Assembly: GCA_030248195.1 (NCBI GenBank)
Contig: JASAND010007463.1
Span: 17,877-81,876 of the forward strand
Reading direction: 5' to 3'
Source: Trissonchulus latispiculum
Taxonomy: Eukaryota; Nematoda; Enoplea; Enoplida; Ironidae
Length of the DNA: 64,000 nucleotides
Shown here: in pieces, positions 32,740-44,500 of the stretch
How the letters are laid out: each line of letters starts with the position of its first letter
Position numbering within the stretch: the stretch's first letter is position 1
The notes under the pieces: model-generated
Databases searched by the model: none
What the model was told of the DNA's origin: nothing
The model's input: the letters and a program-made list of their open reading frames with translations, nothing else
Translations under genes and position numbers: made by a program

Positions 32740-34308
32740 GTCAGTTAAATGTTGAAAACGGCATCGATTTATTGCGATAACTGATGTGGAAATTTGAGTT
32801 GCAAGTAGCTGGAATTTGCATTTTAAAATCCTCTTGCTGTGTATTGAATGAGTTTTAGTTATTAAAAGTACAGTATCACGAATGCGATGCTCCTGGTCCC
32901 AAAGCTGCCATTGCACACGTTTCAGCGCCCACAGCTAACATTAGATTACAAGCAGCAAAACAAGTTCCGGAACAAGGGATTTCATGCTTGCTGAGTACAA
33001 GTTCGTAGCTCTTTTTAGGAACCGACATGACGGCACTTTTGAAGTTTGTTTAAATTAGCTTATGTTACGCATGCGTGAAGATCCAAAGCTGCAATTTTGC
33101 ATACTTGTGTATAATGATGGGACCCAAAATGTAGTACAATGGTTTGACTTGATTCAGCTCACAGCTCGTTCTTGTAGCTAGCCTTGATTAACCCTCCAAA
33201 AGTGCTTAAACTTCCCATTTTTTGTTTAAAGAGGGATAACTTTTGCAGACAGCATTTTTGAGCAATGATCCATTTACAACACTTTACTCAGCATGATCAG
33301 AGCTTTCAAATGAGCCCAAGTTTGTAACGATCGGAGCTACTTTCATTTTTCGGGATATGGGCCCATTAGAACCACGTGCCGCCTCAAATCCACTTAATTT
33401 ATACATATTCGTGTTATCCTGAACGATACCTTTAATTTGATACCAAAGATGACTACTTTCGCTTATTGTTTCTTTTCCAACAGTTTTTAAAAATTATTAA
33501 ATTTTAAATTGTAAATTTTTTGAAATCTGGTTTCTGAGTTTTCAGAAAATATATGCATTGCTATACTTAACTTTATTTTGCAAAAATGTGGAAATAAACC
33601 TAGTGTAGGGGCAATTTCCGTTTTTCGATTTATGCAATTTTGAGAATTTTATTGTTTAAAGATTTCGCAAATTAATATTTCACGGAATATATATATATTT
33701 TAAACAAAAATCACTGCTTACCTCTATGGAACGTGCCTACACGCAAAATTTAAGCAAGTTTTGGTTGAAGTATTTATGATAAACTTAATATGGAAATCAC
33801 TTCTGTTTTACGCAAGTATTATGGGCTTTAATAAGTTGCATAGTGTACTTCATAGTAATTATGATAAACAAATGGAACATAAAAATATAAAATATCCTGT
33901 ACAATCCATTTTCGAATGATTAGTTTTTACTTTGACCCTGTAAAAATGCCAGTTAAATGTACAATTTGACTGTGTATCGATTGAGTAATAATAGACCACA
34001 ATTGTCCGTAAGATTTGGCAGTAATTTTGAAAAAACTTGATTTCCTGGAAAATGAAAATGAAAAAAATTTGACCCTCAAAATGCTAATCAATGCTAGAAA
34101 GCCCGTAAGGATTAAGAAGCTCACAGCCACAGGCATCACCATGCACTTTGTACATATGTAAAAGTGAACACTTCCATTTTTGCACTGGGCGGCTTAACTT
34201 TCAGAACTTCAGACGTCCGCAAAAAGTTATTAGAGTTGATCAGATTTCTGTAAGGGGTTTGACTTTCATTTCGTAGCCATTTGTTTCATATAAATTTAAA
34301 ATATTTCA

Positions 34309-34310
<2 letters not shown>
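32740..34310. other. Unassigned intergenic DNA
   Basis: No exon, MITE end or long repeat recognised; short AT runs only. Confidence 0.4.

Positions 34311-34387
<77 letters not shown>
34311..34387. repeat. (AT)n microsatellite
   Basis: About 38 AT units with one interruption. Confidence 0.95.
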
Positions 34388-34388
<1 letters not shown>

Positions 34389-34389
34389 C

Positions 34390-37371
34390 TGTTTATAATC
34401 GCCGAAAACTGCTCAAATACAGCCTTATTTAATGAAGTCTCTGAAGTAATTTTGATACACGATATGTCCATATTTCCTCGAGAATTAAAGTAACTATAAA
34501 TTAGTTAGGAGATTTAAACCGTTAGATTTTATATAAAGTATTGGTTGTGTATTTAACTTGACTTAATTTAACTTATTGTATGCACTTATAAGTATGCATT
34601 CCATTGAATATCAAAATATATATGTCATATCTAAATCTTCATACCTGGGCAAGGCCATTCTCCACAAGGTGTACCTGAAATTATTTTGCGCGGTCCTCCT
34701 TCGCACAGTCGGGGGGGAGGGGGCAACGGAGAGAAGCAAGGGCGGTGAAAACAGTTCTCGCAACATTTTCAAAATTTTTATCACAAATATGTAGCGGAGG
34801 CCCCATCTTGATTTTCCTACACCTTTTTTGCTAATTTCATAAATAGCAATGTGCTCTCTGAGTCTTTCATGTTGTCGCAGAATTTAAATAGCACAACTTT
34901 TTATTAACTAGTTTCTCTGAGTAATTGATGCTGACTTGCGCAAGTTGTAGTATAGTAGTGTAAAAAATAAAAATTGTAGTGAGAAATGGACAAACTAGCA
35001 TAAAAGCATAACGTGTGAAATTTATATATACTTACGATGATATACTTAAGGAGGTGAAAGATTGTGTCATTTATGAAATATTTAATGGTCGGGAATCTCC
35101 AGTCCAGCCTGTCTGGTTGGGATGAAGTAATTACATTAGCAGAACAGCTTTAGTGAATGGAGTGCACAGTTCTCGTTCTTGGCTCTTCGTGTTTGTTGCA
35201 CACTTCTGCTAAAGCTACTTTGTATCCTTTGTAAGATATAGTGGCCTGATTAACATTTCCTCTTGGTTGAACAAATTGTCTAACTGAGCGCGAGTACTAG
35301 TTAAATAAAAGTTACTTTCATTGGGATTCATTTTAATTAAAGTTTCTCCTGCGGCCCCCTCACTTAGTCGTCTTTTATGTGCTACTTAATTAACATCATT
35401 AGGGATTTCTTTTCTGTTATGCTTGTTAAAGTTTTCGTTTTGTTGCTACCACTGAGCCTATGCGTATAGTCAATCAGTGTATATCATTTTGCTGATAATA
35501 AGTGCGTACGTATCGACTCGTCTTTGCAAAAGCTTAAAAACCGACAGCAGCTAGGTTTATAGAGCTCCCTTTGTAAGTGTGATTTTCAGTCGTTTTTTGT
35601 GGTTATCATCACCTCTATTTGGTTTCTTGATTGAGCTTGTTTGGCTTCTCCAGTCTCTTGGCTTCGGCTTTGATTTAGGCTAGGCTCTACCCTGGTCTCT
35701 CTTATCAGTCGGGCTAACGCTGAATTACCTATCTCTAGACGCTTTGTGGTCCGTAGATTTACGTAGTCAACTGTTTTTCCCTGTTGCCTTTATGTTCCGC
35801 TTCTGAAGCATATATCACCTTCCCTCCCGCTATTAATTGTTTGTCTCTTGGAGAGAGTGAAATTAAGCTGGTAGAACTAACCTCACATGGCTGTTATCTG
35901 TCCAGTATACCTGGTTTTACCAACTCCGGATGTTTCAATTGTTCCATCTTAGTACATTGGTATTATTGTAGTTTAACGCTATTGGATTAGCTTCTGATTA
36001 CAGCTGCTAAACTTAAATGTTGACTTGTACTTAGTTAAAGTTATAACTGGTAGATGCGGTCTTTTTCGTTTATCGCCAACTGGAAACATCATATTATACT
36101 GTATATATTCTTCATCGGTGCATGGTCTTTAACTTGAGCCTATGGTGTGCGAGTGCCTCAGTTTAGGCATTGCAATTTTAGGTAGGCCGTGCGCTGGTTT
36201 CCAAATCTCGTCAACTTTATTCATAGGCATATGCTGAGGATTGAGATTATTTTGTATGCGGAAAAGATAGATAGACTTTTGTGATATATATGTTTGCTCC
36301 CATGACTGCTAATGTGCTTTTCTGATCAATTTTGCTATAGAAAAAGTTTTTCCTTAGCCGGATACCAGGTTCTGACTTTCCTTTACTTCTCTCTTTTTCT
36401 TGAACCACCTTTTTACCTAAATAATAAATGCACTCTGGGTGTCGGTCTCCCATATGTGGGAATAACAATTCTGCACCTAGATGGGAATTGAACAGTGATT
36501 TTGTGGTCTTTAAATGAATGCCGTCCCTTTTACCCTTATTCAATGGTTCCGCCCCGCTTGTCGGACACTGTAGCTCTTTTTCCTTAGGGTCTGATAATAG
36601 CAAGAAAATGTATGGAATGAAATCTCTGTGTCTTTGCCTTTGCATCTGAGGGAAAGTTCTCCCTCTCTTACGTAAGATTTTGTTAGAGTCTTGTCCTCGT
36701 TCGCCCTTTTTTGCCCGTTTCTGATTTAAAAGCATAATCAGAATTTCTGAGTCCCTAATTCATTATGCTGAACAAAAGCGATAACAGGTTTCTGCCTTAT
36801 ATCTAGGAAGGTCTGCCTGCCTTGCTTTTATATGCTTAAGCCCTGAAGCCCTATTATGATTATAGTTGTTTTCTAAGATCTCTAAAAGAACTGCTGTATC
36901 TCTCTTCAGTCGGTTAGACTTTACATACGTATATAGCCTATAAAAGTCGTTTTACCTGACCTGATCTACTTTTCCGATTACCCTCCTTTGTACTCTGATT
37001 TCAACCTAATTTTCTTCTAATACTTACGTACGTACGCAAACTTTGATATTAGAATTTTGAATATATATAAGCTTTGCCGATCTCTTGTTGTGTAGAAAAT
37101 TTGGCTACTTCATTAGCGGTAAAATCGTTGTTTTGTTGTTTTTCTTCTCTTCGGCATTAATCTGGATATGAATATTAATCTTGTTCGTCATGATAGTCTT
37201 GTTTGGTTAGGCCAGCATTGCTGGAAAGAAGACTAATGCTTTGTAAAATACAAAACTTTTGATGAAGCTGTTGTAATAAACTTTATCGTAGTGTTACAGT
37301 TTTTAAACCCCCGCTCATATTTGCACAATTGCACCATATCTGGCAAATGTTTGCTGAAAATTAAAAAAAGC

Positions 37372-37374
<3 letters not shown>
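34390..37374. other. Unassigned DNA, possibly retroelement relic
   Basis: No recognised gene. The longest frame, 36247-36735 on the minus strand, encodes 162 Lys/Arg-rich residues (KRAKKGERGQ near its start, HMGDRHPECIYYLGKK in the middle) without a family I can name. Its uninterrupted length in AT-rich DNA makes a decayed retroelement gag/pol fragment possible; this is a guess. Confidence 0.25.
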
Positions 37375-37407
<33 letters not shown>

Positions 37408-37445
37408 TATATAAATATATATATATATGTATATGTATATGTATT
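37375..37445. repeat. (AT)n/(GTATAT)n microsatellite
   Basis: Dinucleotide array with interspersed GTATAT units. Confidence 0.9.
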
Positions 37446-37628
37446 TGTTTCCTTAAACTTATCAGAAAGTTTTGTTAAACCTGATTTGGCTTTGCTGTCG
37501 AGCGAGTGTTTTTTGATAACATTCTATATAGAGTTTACAAGGCAATCCAAGTGATGGTAAGCTTTATATATATGTCTAAAATTTTAAGGCTAAAATCTGC
37601 TTCACTGAAGATGATGAGAGATGATCTG

Positions 37629-37998
37629 GGGCCAGTTTCATAAAAGTTGTCGAGTCCGCGAGTCGTCGAGTAGCCATTTACTCGCATTACATTATTTCTT
37701 TGGAATTAAAAACTAAACAACAGCCACTGAAGGTTAATTTCTGGTCGGTGTAATTAGTAGGACAATGTAAAATAGTTCCACGGTAGAAATATTAATCTTT
37801 TAAAATTTTCTAAAAATTTGTCGAGTGAAATTTTTACATTGAAAAGTTCTCGAGTCAAATTTGACTAGAGAACTCGACTGGAAAACTAGCAGCTATTTTT
37901 CAACAGTACTCGAGTTTCAGGATCACAAGTCACCGACATTTCCAGCGTAAATCAGCTACTCGACTCGACGATTCGGCAAAGTTTTATGAAACTGGCCC
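37629..37998. mobile_element. MITE with GGGCCAGTTTCATAAAA ends
   Basis: Ends GGGCCAGTTTCATAAAAGTT and TTTTATGAAACTGGCCC, flanked by CTG on each side (37626-37628, 37999-38001). The interior repeats GTCGAGTC/GACTCGAC in both orientations. Confidence 0.75.
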
Positions 37999-40407
37999 CT
38001 GGTCACCAGATTAGGGTCAAGATGTATATATAATGTTAGAATATGCAAATGTTCTTACATTTGTTTTTGTGGGGATGGTAGCCAACAACCAATCAGATTG
38101 CAGAATCCCCCTCCCTGTTGGAAGGAGGGGGCTGCAAGGGATTACGGTAGTTACAGCTAAGTTTGAAGATAGGTCCCCGTTTGGAGAGGTTGGTCGGGAT
38201 TCAGCCAATGCAGCCTTTTTGGTGGCACCTGTCTATTTCAGAAAAATGCGATTCAATCTGACACCGCCCCACCAAACGAAGAGGGGTATGTCGACCCGTC
38301 CCCAAATAATAGAACATTCGCATATTCTGGTTAGAGCAATGTTACGCAAAGTAATGAAGAGAACTCCTCTAGTGCCTTACTGTTTTTCTATACGTACTTC
38401 AGTGCAATTATGCACTCTTGGTACAATTATACCTGGCGAACGGTTTTTGCCAAAAAAATTTTTCTAATGATTTGCGTACAAAGATTAGGAACATAGTCAA
38501 ATTGGTAATTCGCTCACATAAATGTCGTATTTTTTAAGTTGTTTTAAAAGCGAGTGCTCGCATTACGTATAGACCTCACAGAGATTTCAAGAAGGTAGAA
38601 GGATGATTTTCTTTATTGGTTTTTTCTGCCGAAAATAGGATTTGCTCTTCCTGTATTTTGTCCGACCTCTTCTTGAGACTGTAATAGTTTGATTTCATTC
38701 AATATACGTAAGGTTTGCTGCATCTCCGTCCATCCCACTCCGTCTCATGCTTTAGAGATACTGAGCTCAGTTTCAGTTCAGTCTTTTGACAGTTTGACTT
38801 ATAACTTGTTTTTTCTGAACTACTTTCATTTTTTAATGCTAGTTGGCGAATATACTTGAAGCCTGTCAAGGAATGTCTGGACTTTTCTAACAGTTTAAGT
38901 GAGACGTTTTCAGGAAACTGAAACATTCTTTTTTTCGTAAGATTGTTGCCTGACTTCGTAATAAATGATATTACATATTCTCACAGGCATGTTCCTGCAA
39001 TTTAATTGAGACTACTGATTATTATAATATTATTTCTGATTTAAAAACTGATCATGTATGGAAGCACAAGAAATGAGACCAGAAATTTTACCGTCCTTGT
39101 TACGGTTTCGGGTGTAAGTTTTTTACTACCTACGCACGTATTTGCATATTTATATTTGTATTTTCAATGGGCGTTTACGTCAAGGGCAAAATCCGCAAGC
39201 AAAAAGAGCAGAATTTTAATTGGTCTTTGTAGGCAGGTTCTTTTCCTGCTGTCAAGCTTCATTATCGTTGCCGAACTGTTTTTTCGTTTCGCAAACTGCA
39301 ATCGGTTGAAACCAGTTCTACAACTATTCTGCTGAATGTATTGCTGCAAAGCTTGTGGCGATAGCATGTGAAGTTGTTTGTGTTTTTCAGTCGGTTAGAA
39401 TTTGTATTGCGTAACACGTTACGCACCGCCTGGTTGTTTTTTTGGTTAGTCTTCGTTCTTATGAGTATTTTGAAGTACATGCGTTCGTTACGTACGTCAC
39501 CTTTTGTTATGTCATTCTGAATCTGGGGTTTTGTGTTTGCCTTGTAGTGACATCTTTAACATTTGCGTTGTCAATATTCTGATGAACGTTCAGTTGTTAG
39601 GTTTACCAACAATCTCGCTTGGTGTCAGCTTGATTGGTCACTAAAATTTTAGCCGATTAAGAGATCCTGTGCCTTATATAAGTCGTTGTCTTGTTTTGGA
39701 AATGAGCTGTATTCCAAGTGAACCCCGTAGGTAACAGGGTCATGTCCATGGGGTTTGAAACAGCTATATATCTATTGGATTCAGCTCCTTTGGATGACAA
39801 AATTGGAGCTAATTTCAATGTAAAAATTGTTTATATACGTGTTTAAAAAGATTTAAAAATTCTTTTAAAAATCACGGTGTTTAGATACACTTTTCAACCT
39901 AATTTTTTGTAGGTATTCTATTCATTTATGCTTTAAACTATTAGCGCTACAACGACTTTTTTGCAAATGGTTCAAAAATGTAAGGGACGGTTAGAATTCT
40001 TTAGAAACCGTAACATGCCTTATCCCGGAAAAAACGAAAGTGCTCTAATTATTTCTTGTTTCGTATATACATATTTGATAAAATTCTTCATTTTCTCTGG
40101 GTTTCTACCCGAGAAAACCCCTCGTTTGTAAATCGGGGATTGATGGTTTTTCCGGCTCCGGCTGAGTTTTTGGCCTGAGTTTCGGAGTCTGTGTGCGACT
40201 ATGAAGAAAGAAAATTTCAAGTTTTTTAAAGAAACATGAAAAATTGTGGATCTACGCGTATATATACTATAAATTTCTAAAATTCAAAGCAATTTTATTT
40301 AAACTCGTGAACATGGTGAAAACAGCAAACTTCATCCACAACACTACTTTAGCACTCCGTTTAGATTTTAAAATGTTTCTAATTTTAAGCTGGCTGTAAG
40401 CTCCTCT
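37999..40407. other. Unassigned DNA between MITEs
   Basis: Holds a 144-residue plus-strand frame at 38033-38467 with no recognised family. At 39054 an ATG with about 20 codons is followed by GTGTAAGT and could be a first exon of the downstream gene; nothing else supports it. Confidence 0.25.
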
Positions 40408-40664
40408 CCAGGGTTGGGCGAGACCGAGATTTCACTGCGACCGAGACTAGCAATTTTTAGCTTAAAATTAAATTCTTCCAGTTTTTGAGGCTTAGGCTTA
40501 AAGCATTAGAACTTTAGCATATAAACACACTGTTTCCGCACCTCTTTTGTTAATTTGCACTACATTGATTTAAAATTTTCGCTGAGGTTTTGGTTTCAAA
40601 AAATTTCCGGTCTCGGTCCGAAACCGAGGCTTTTAGGTGAGCGAGATCGAGACTCCCAATCCTG
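40408..40664. mobile_element. hAT-like MITE, CAGGGTTGGGCGAG ends
   Basis: Inverted ends CAGGGTTGGGCGAGACCGAG and ...CTCCCAATCCTG with GAGACCGAG/CTCGGTC motifs inside. The ends are of a common hAT type; the flanking 8-mers (ctcctctc / tctctcag) do not match, so the insertion is only inferred. Confidence 0.5.
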
Positions 40665-41379
40665 TCTCTCAGCTTCTCCTTCTTGCAAACTTTAACACAT
40701 TCCGACTCCTGCTAAATTAGATTCCAGTAGTACGTAGGCGGACGAATAATCTGAAATAGAAATAGGAATAGAAGCTGTGGTGATTGGGGATAATAAATTG
40801 GGTTTTTGACACAGACCGTGTGTTTGGCACTGCTCTAATGTACTGAGCTGAGGATACTTTAAAAGATTTCTAGGTAGGGCAAAAATAAAAGAAATATTGA
40901 ACAATAAGAAGGACAATGGGAAGTCAATAAGGTAGAGTTGACTGGGCTTATTTTACTGGGGACATAAACAATCTCATCCACTAAATTCACCCACCCAAAA
41001 TTGCCCCCCCCCTCTAAAATCCGCACCCAAAATGTGGATTATACCAACTTTTGCCCAGAACAATTCGCTTAGAAGATAAAATTTTTCCCAATTTTTGCCT
41101 TTTGCGATAAAATTTAGCTTTTACAGTGCATGCTAGAAAAAAGCGCTGCTTTACCATATTTTTGAACCCCCCTGCAATTCCTTATCCCTTGTCCCTCTGA
41201 CAGCGGAGGGTTGCCTCCAAGAAGCCCACACCCCGTCTCCCCAAGAAAAATTCCTAGAAAAAGCCCAAGCTGACATATATTAATATGCTGTATATACTCA
41301 ACCAGACCATAACGGATTGTAAATTTATGATTATGTTGCTTTGATGTTATTTCTATTTATTATGTTGTTTTATTTTTAG

Positions 41380-41518
41380 TCTTCTTCTAATGGCTATAAA
41401 GAGACAGTAGTTCGCCGACCTCCTCCTCCCAAGCCTAATTTCTTTGACCGATCCAGTCCCAGGAAACGACCACAGTTTGTTCATACGGGAATGAGCTCGG
41501 ATGAGGCCAACTGTAAAC
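41380..41518 (+). CDS. FRMD8: FRMD8 N-terminal extension exon 1 (of those found)
   Basis: Acceptor TTTTTAG, donor GTGAGT. Encodes a basic proline-rich segment (RRPPPPKPNFFDRSSPRKRP). Joined to FRMD8 only by phase continuity through the next two exons, with no family match of its own. Confidence 0.65.
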
Positions 41519-44500
41519 GTGAGTTATTAAATTAAAGACTGAAAGAAACGTGCATACCATCAAGTATCCGAACAAATTTGGAGAACCGGCTGGGACTGGG
41601 ACTCTTTTGCTTTAACCAACTGAACCGCAGTTATATACGTCTGTCGTCGAATGAAACCGGAATAATTCGAATCTAAGGTGGTACAACTTGCATGGCGCAA
41701 TTGCCAAACATTATTTTTAGTTAAGTGACAGGTTTTCTCATTTGATAATCTAGGGCCTAATACATAACTTATTTACACAAAGGAAACGCATAAACCAGAG
41801 AAGATTCGTTTGGGGAACGATCGATGTATATGTCGCAGGCTACAAGCATTCTCCGTCGGCACGCGTGCTGACTAGAAATTTCAGGCGGCACGCGTGCCGC
41901 CTAGCCTTTTAACGTACCCAGCACTATGGACTTCAGTTACAGCGTGTGGCCTGAAATTTTCAGTCGGAACGCGTGCCGCCTAACTCACTTTAGGCTTTTA
42001 GCATTCCTACTAGCTTAAACTCAATGTTACAGCACTAAGACTGATAAATCCAGTCGGCTCGCGTGCCACCTAAAATGAACTTAGTCTATTAGCATTCCCA
42101 TTGCTCTCCCTACTCTTTACTTATATTTTGAGTATATAGAATTTAAATATTATTATCAACTATTTTATTATTTGAGCCTACAAATTTTAGCATTCAGGAA
42201 GTTCATTTTTCACCAGCTTGTTACATCCTCTTATTTTGATCACGTCGTAAGTATGCAAAAGGTAATATTCGCTTGAGCTTTGCTAGGCGGCATGCGTGCC
42301 GCCTGAAATTTCTACTCAACACGCGTGCCGACTGAGAATGCTTGTAGCCTGCGACATATATACGTGTTAATGTTTTTAGAAGATGTTTATACCCTTTGTA
42401 GGGGTAGGGACAGTCGACCCATGGGAACCATAGGTCAACTCCAGCAGGATAGACTTCCCATTGTGATGCCTCACTATGAGGCTTAGCGTCCCGGTATATA
42501 TCCTTATCAAAAGGGCAAAAACGGGCTGGTAAGCGTATAATAAATCAAAAAGTTGAAATTTTTGTAAAGCTTAAAATGATTCTGAATGCTTATGAGGCTG
42601 GTTTTTCTTTAGGCACGGTAGAGAATGAGGGACCACCGTCACAAACTGCTCCCAGTGCCCCTGGACAAACGCAGCCCAGTTGCCGTCTGGATACACCAAA
42701 TCAGGGAGGACCGCGCAAGCTTAGTGAATCTCGGGGTGTTTATTTGCCACCCTTAAAGCTCATTGAACCGGTTAGTTATTAAAATACAACGAAAATACAA
42801 TTCAATTAAAATTGAACTTAAATTAAATATACTATCGGATTAATTAATTATAGGGGGGCGCGATAGCGCTCCCCCTATAATATGGGTGTAAAAGGCTCAG
42901 CGCGGCCCTTAGAGACCCGTTCGAGCACCGTGCCAGCTAAATACTCAACCAAACTAGACAAATTTGGTATCGTTGGAATCAGCACGACGAGTACAACAAG
43001 TATCAAAAAAGTTTTGGTTAAAATTTTCAACTTTGAAAATTTTCGCTTCCGGACAAGTTAGGTCCGTTTGTTTTTTTTTCCGTGTAAGTCACGCTTGGGG
43101 AAGCCGTTTTAGTATAACTCACAAACTGAACGATATGGGCATTTTCAGCCGGTGAAGTTTGGTTTTTCTGAGAGTAGTATTTGTGTTAACGTACCTTTTG
43201 GACAATTTTCCGCCGCCCGGCCCGGCCGGCCACCTGTGCGGCCGGCCAAAGCTGGCCTGACCGCTAAGATGGCCAAAAAAGACCAATTTTGTGTCACGGC
43301 TACAGGGCTCAGGGAACAAGCTAGAGAGACGCGGCTTGTTGCATAAGAAACTTTGGGATGGGTAGCGTGTCATAACGAGGGCGATTTTCGATATCTGGCC
43401 AGGATCGTTCAGGCAGCCGGCCCAAAGTTGGTCCGGCCAAATGGCCATTTTGGAAAAATTTCTAAGTCCCAACTCCACAGAAAATAGTCAAAAATAGGCC
43501 TAAATATGCTGTTTTGGGCCATATAGTGGGACGCATATAAGGGTTATCGGGGTCGCTGAACACGATGAGCATAGTCGCAGCGCTGTGCGGTGCTGCTATC
43601 GTGCTGTACTGTTATGCAGCAACCATAGCACGCTGCCTGTAGACTTACTGTAAACGGCTAAACATATGAAACTTGGTAATAATTGTGTCTGTAGTAAGGG
43701 GGAACTGTAGCTATGTTAGTTGGTGCACTCTCTAGCTTCCACCGTGCTGTGTGTGCTGTTCGAAAACACAGCACCGTCGATATCCAGTTATTGATTTGTC
43801 ACTGGCATTTGAAATTCGGCATACAGATGGTACAGATGAAGTACAGCACGGCCTATAACTAGCTACACAAAAGTTGCAATCGTCCGAAATTTTGCTTATT
43901 AGTACGACAGAGCTTTAGAAATCTTACCGAATAAGCTTCTTTCACTGACAGTAAAGTTTGCATCTGGTTGCGATGCAGTATTGTGCTGCTCAAGTACAGC
44001 ACGGCCTATAACTAGCTACAGATACGTTGCAATTGTCCAAAATTTCGCATATAACTGCAGAAGAGCAATTGAAATCCTGCCGTATAAGTTTGTATCATCG
44101 ACAGTATAATTTGCATCTGGTTGCGCTGCAGTAGAGTGCTGCTCAAGTACAGCACGGCCTAATACTAGCAACAGATAAATAGCAATAGCCTGAAATTGTG
44201 CAGGCACGTACATGATAACATTACAAATCATGCCGAATAAGTCTAGTACTTTGGCAGTGACGCTTGCGTCAGCAGAGTGCTGCTGAAGTATAGTAGATTC
44301 GCCCAATGTGCGTCATACCCCAAAGTGCGTCACTCAGCCGTTTAAAGTTATCTGGTGCACTACAGAATGGAAGATATTCTAAAGTTTTTACATTTCTGAG
44401 CAGGTCTATTCAAGCTCTATGCAATGGTGTAAAAAATATTTCCTAAAAGTTTTTTGACCGTGCACAATACTACAAAATTCAATATACTTTGAATAAAACA

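Noticed and set aside
38033..38467. 144-codon plus-strand frame after a MITE
   Set aside because: No family resemblance, no splice context, and adjacent to repeat DNA; could not be supported as a gene.
40408..40664. 8-bp duplication for the CAGGGTTGGG element
   Set aside because: Left ctcctctc and right tctctcag do not match; the hAT call is kept only on terminal sequence.
44016..44306. 96-codon minus-strand frame
   Set aside because: Spans two units of the 153-bp tandem array; composition and repetition explain it.
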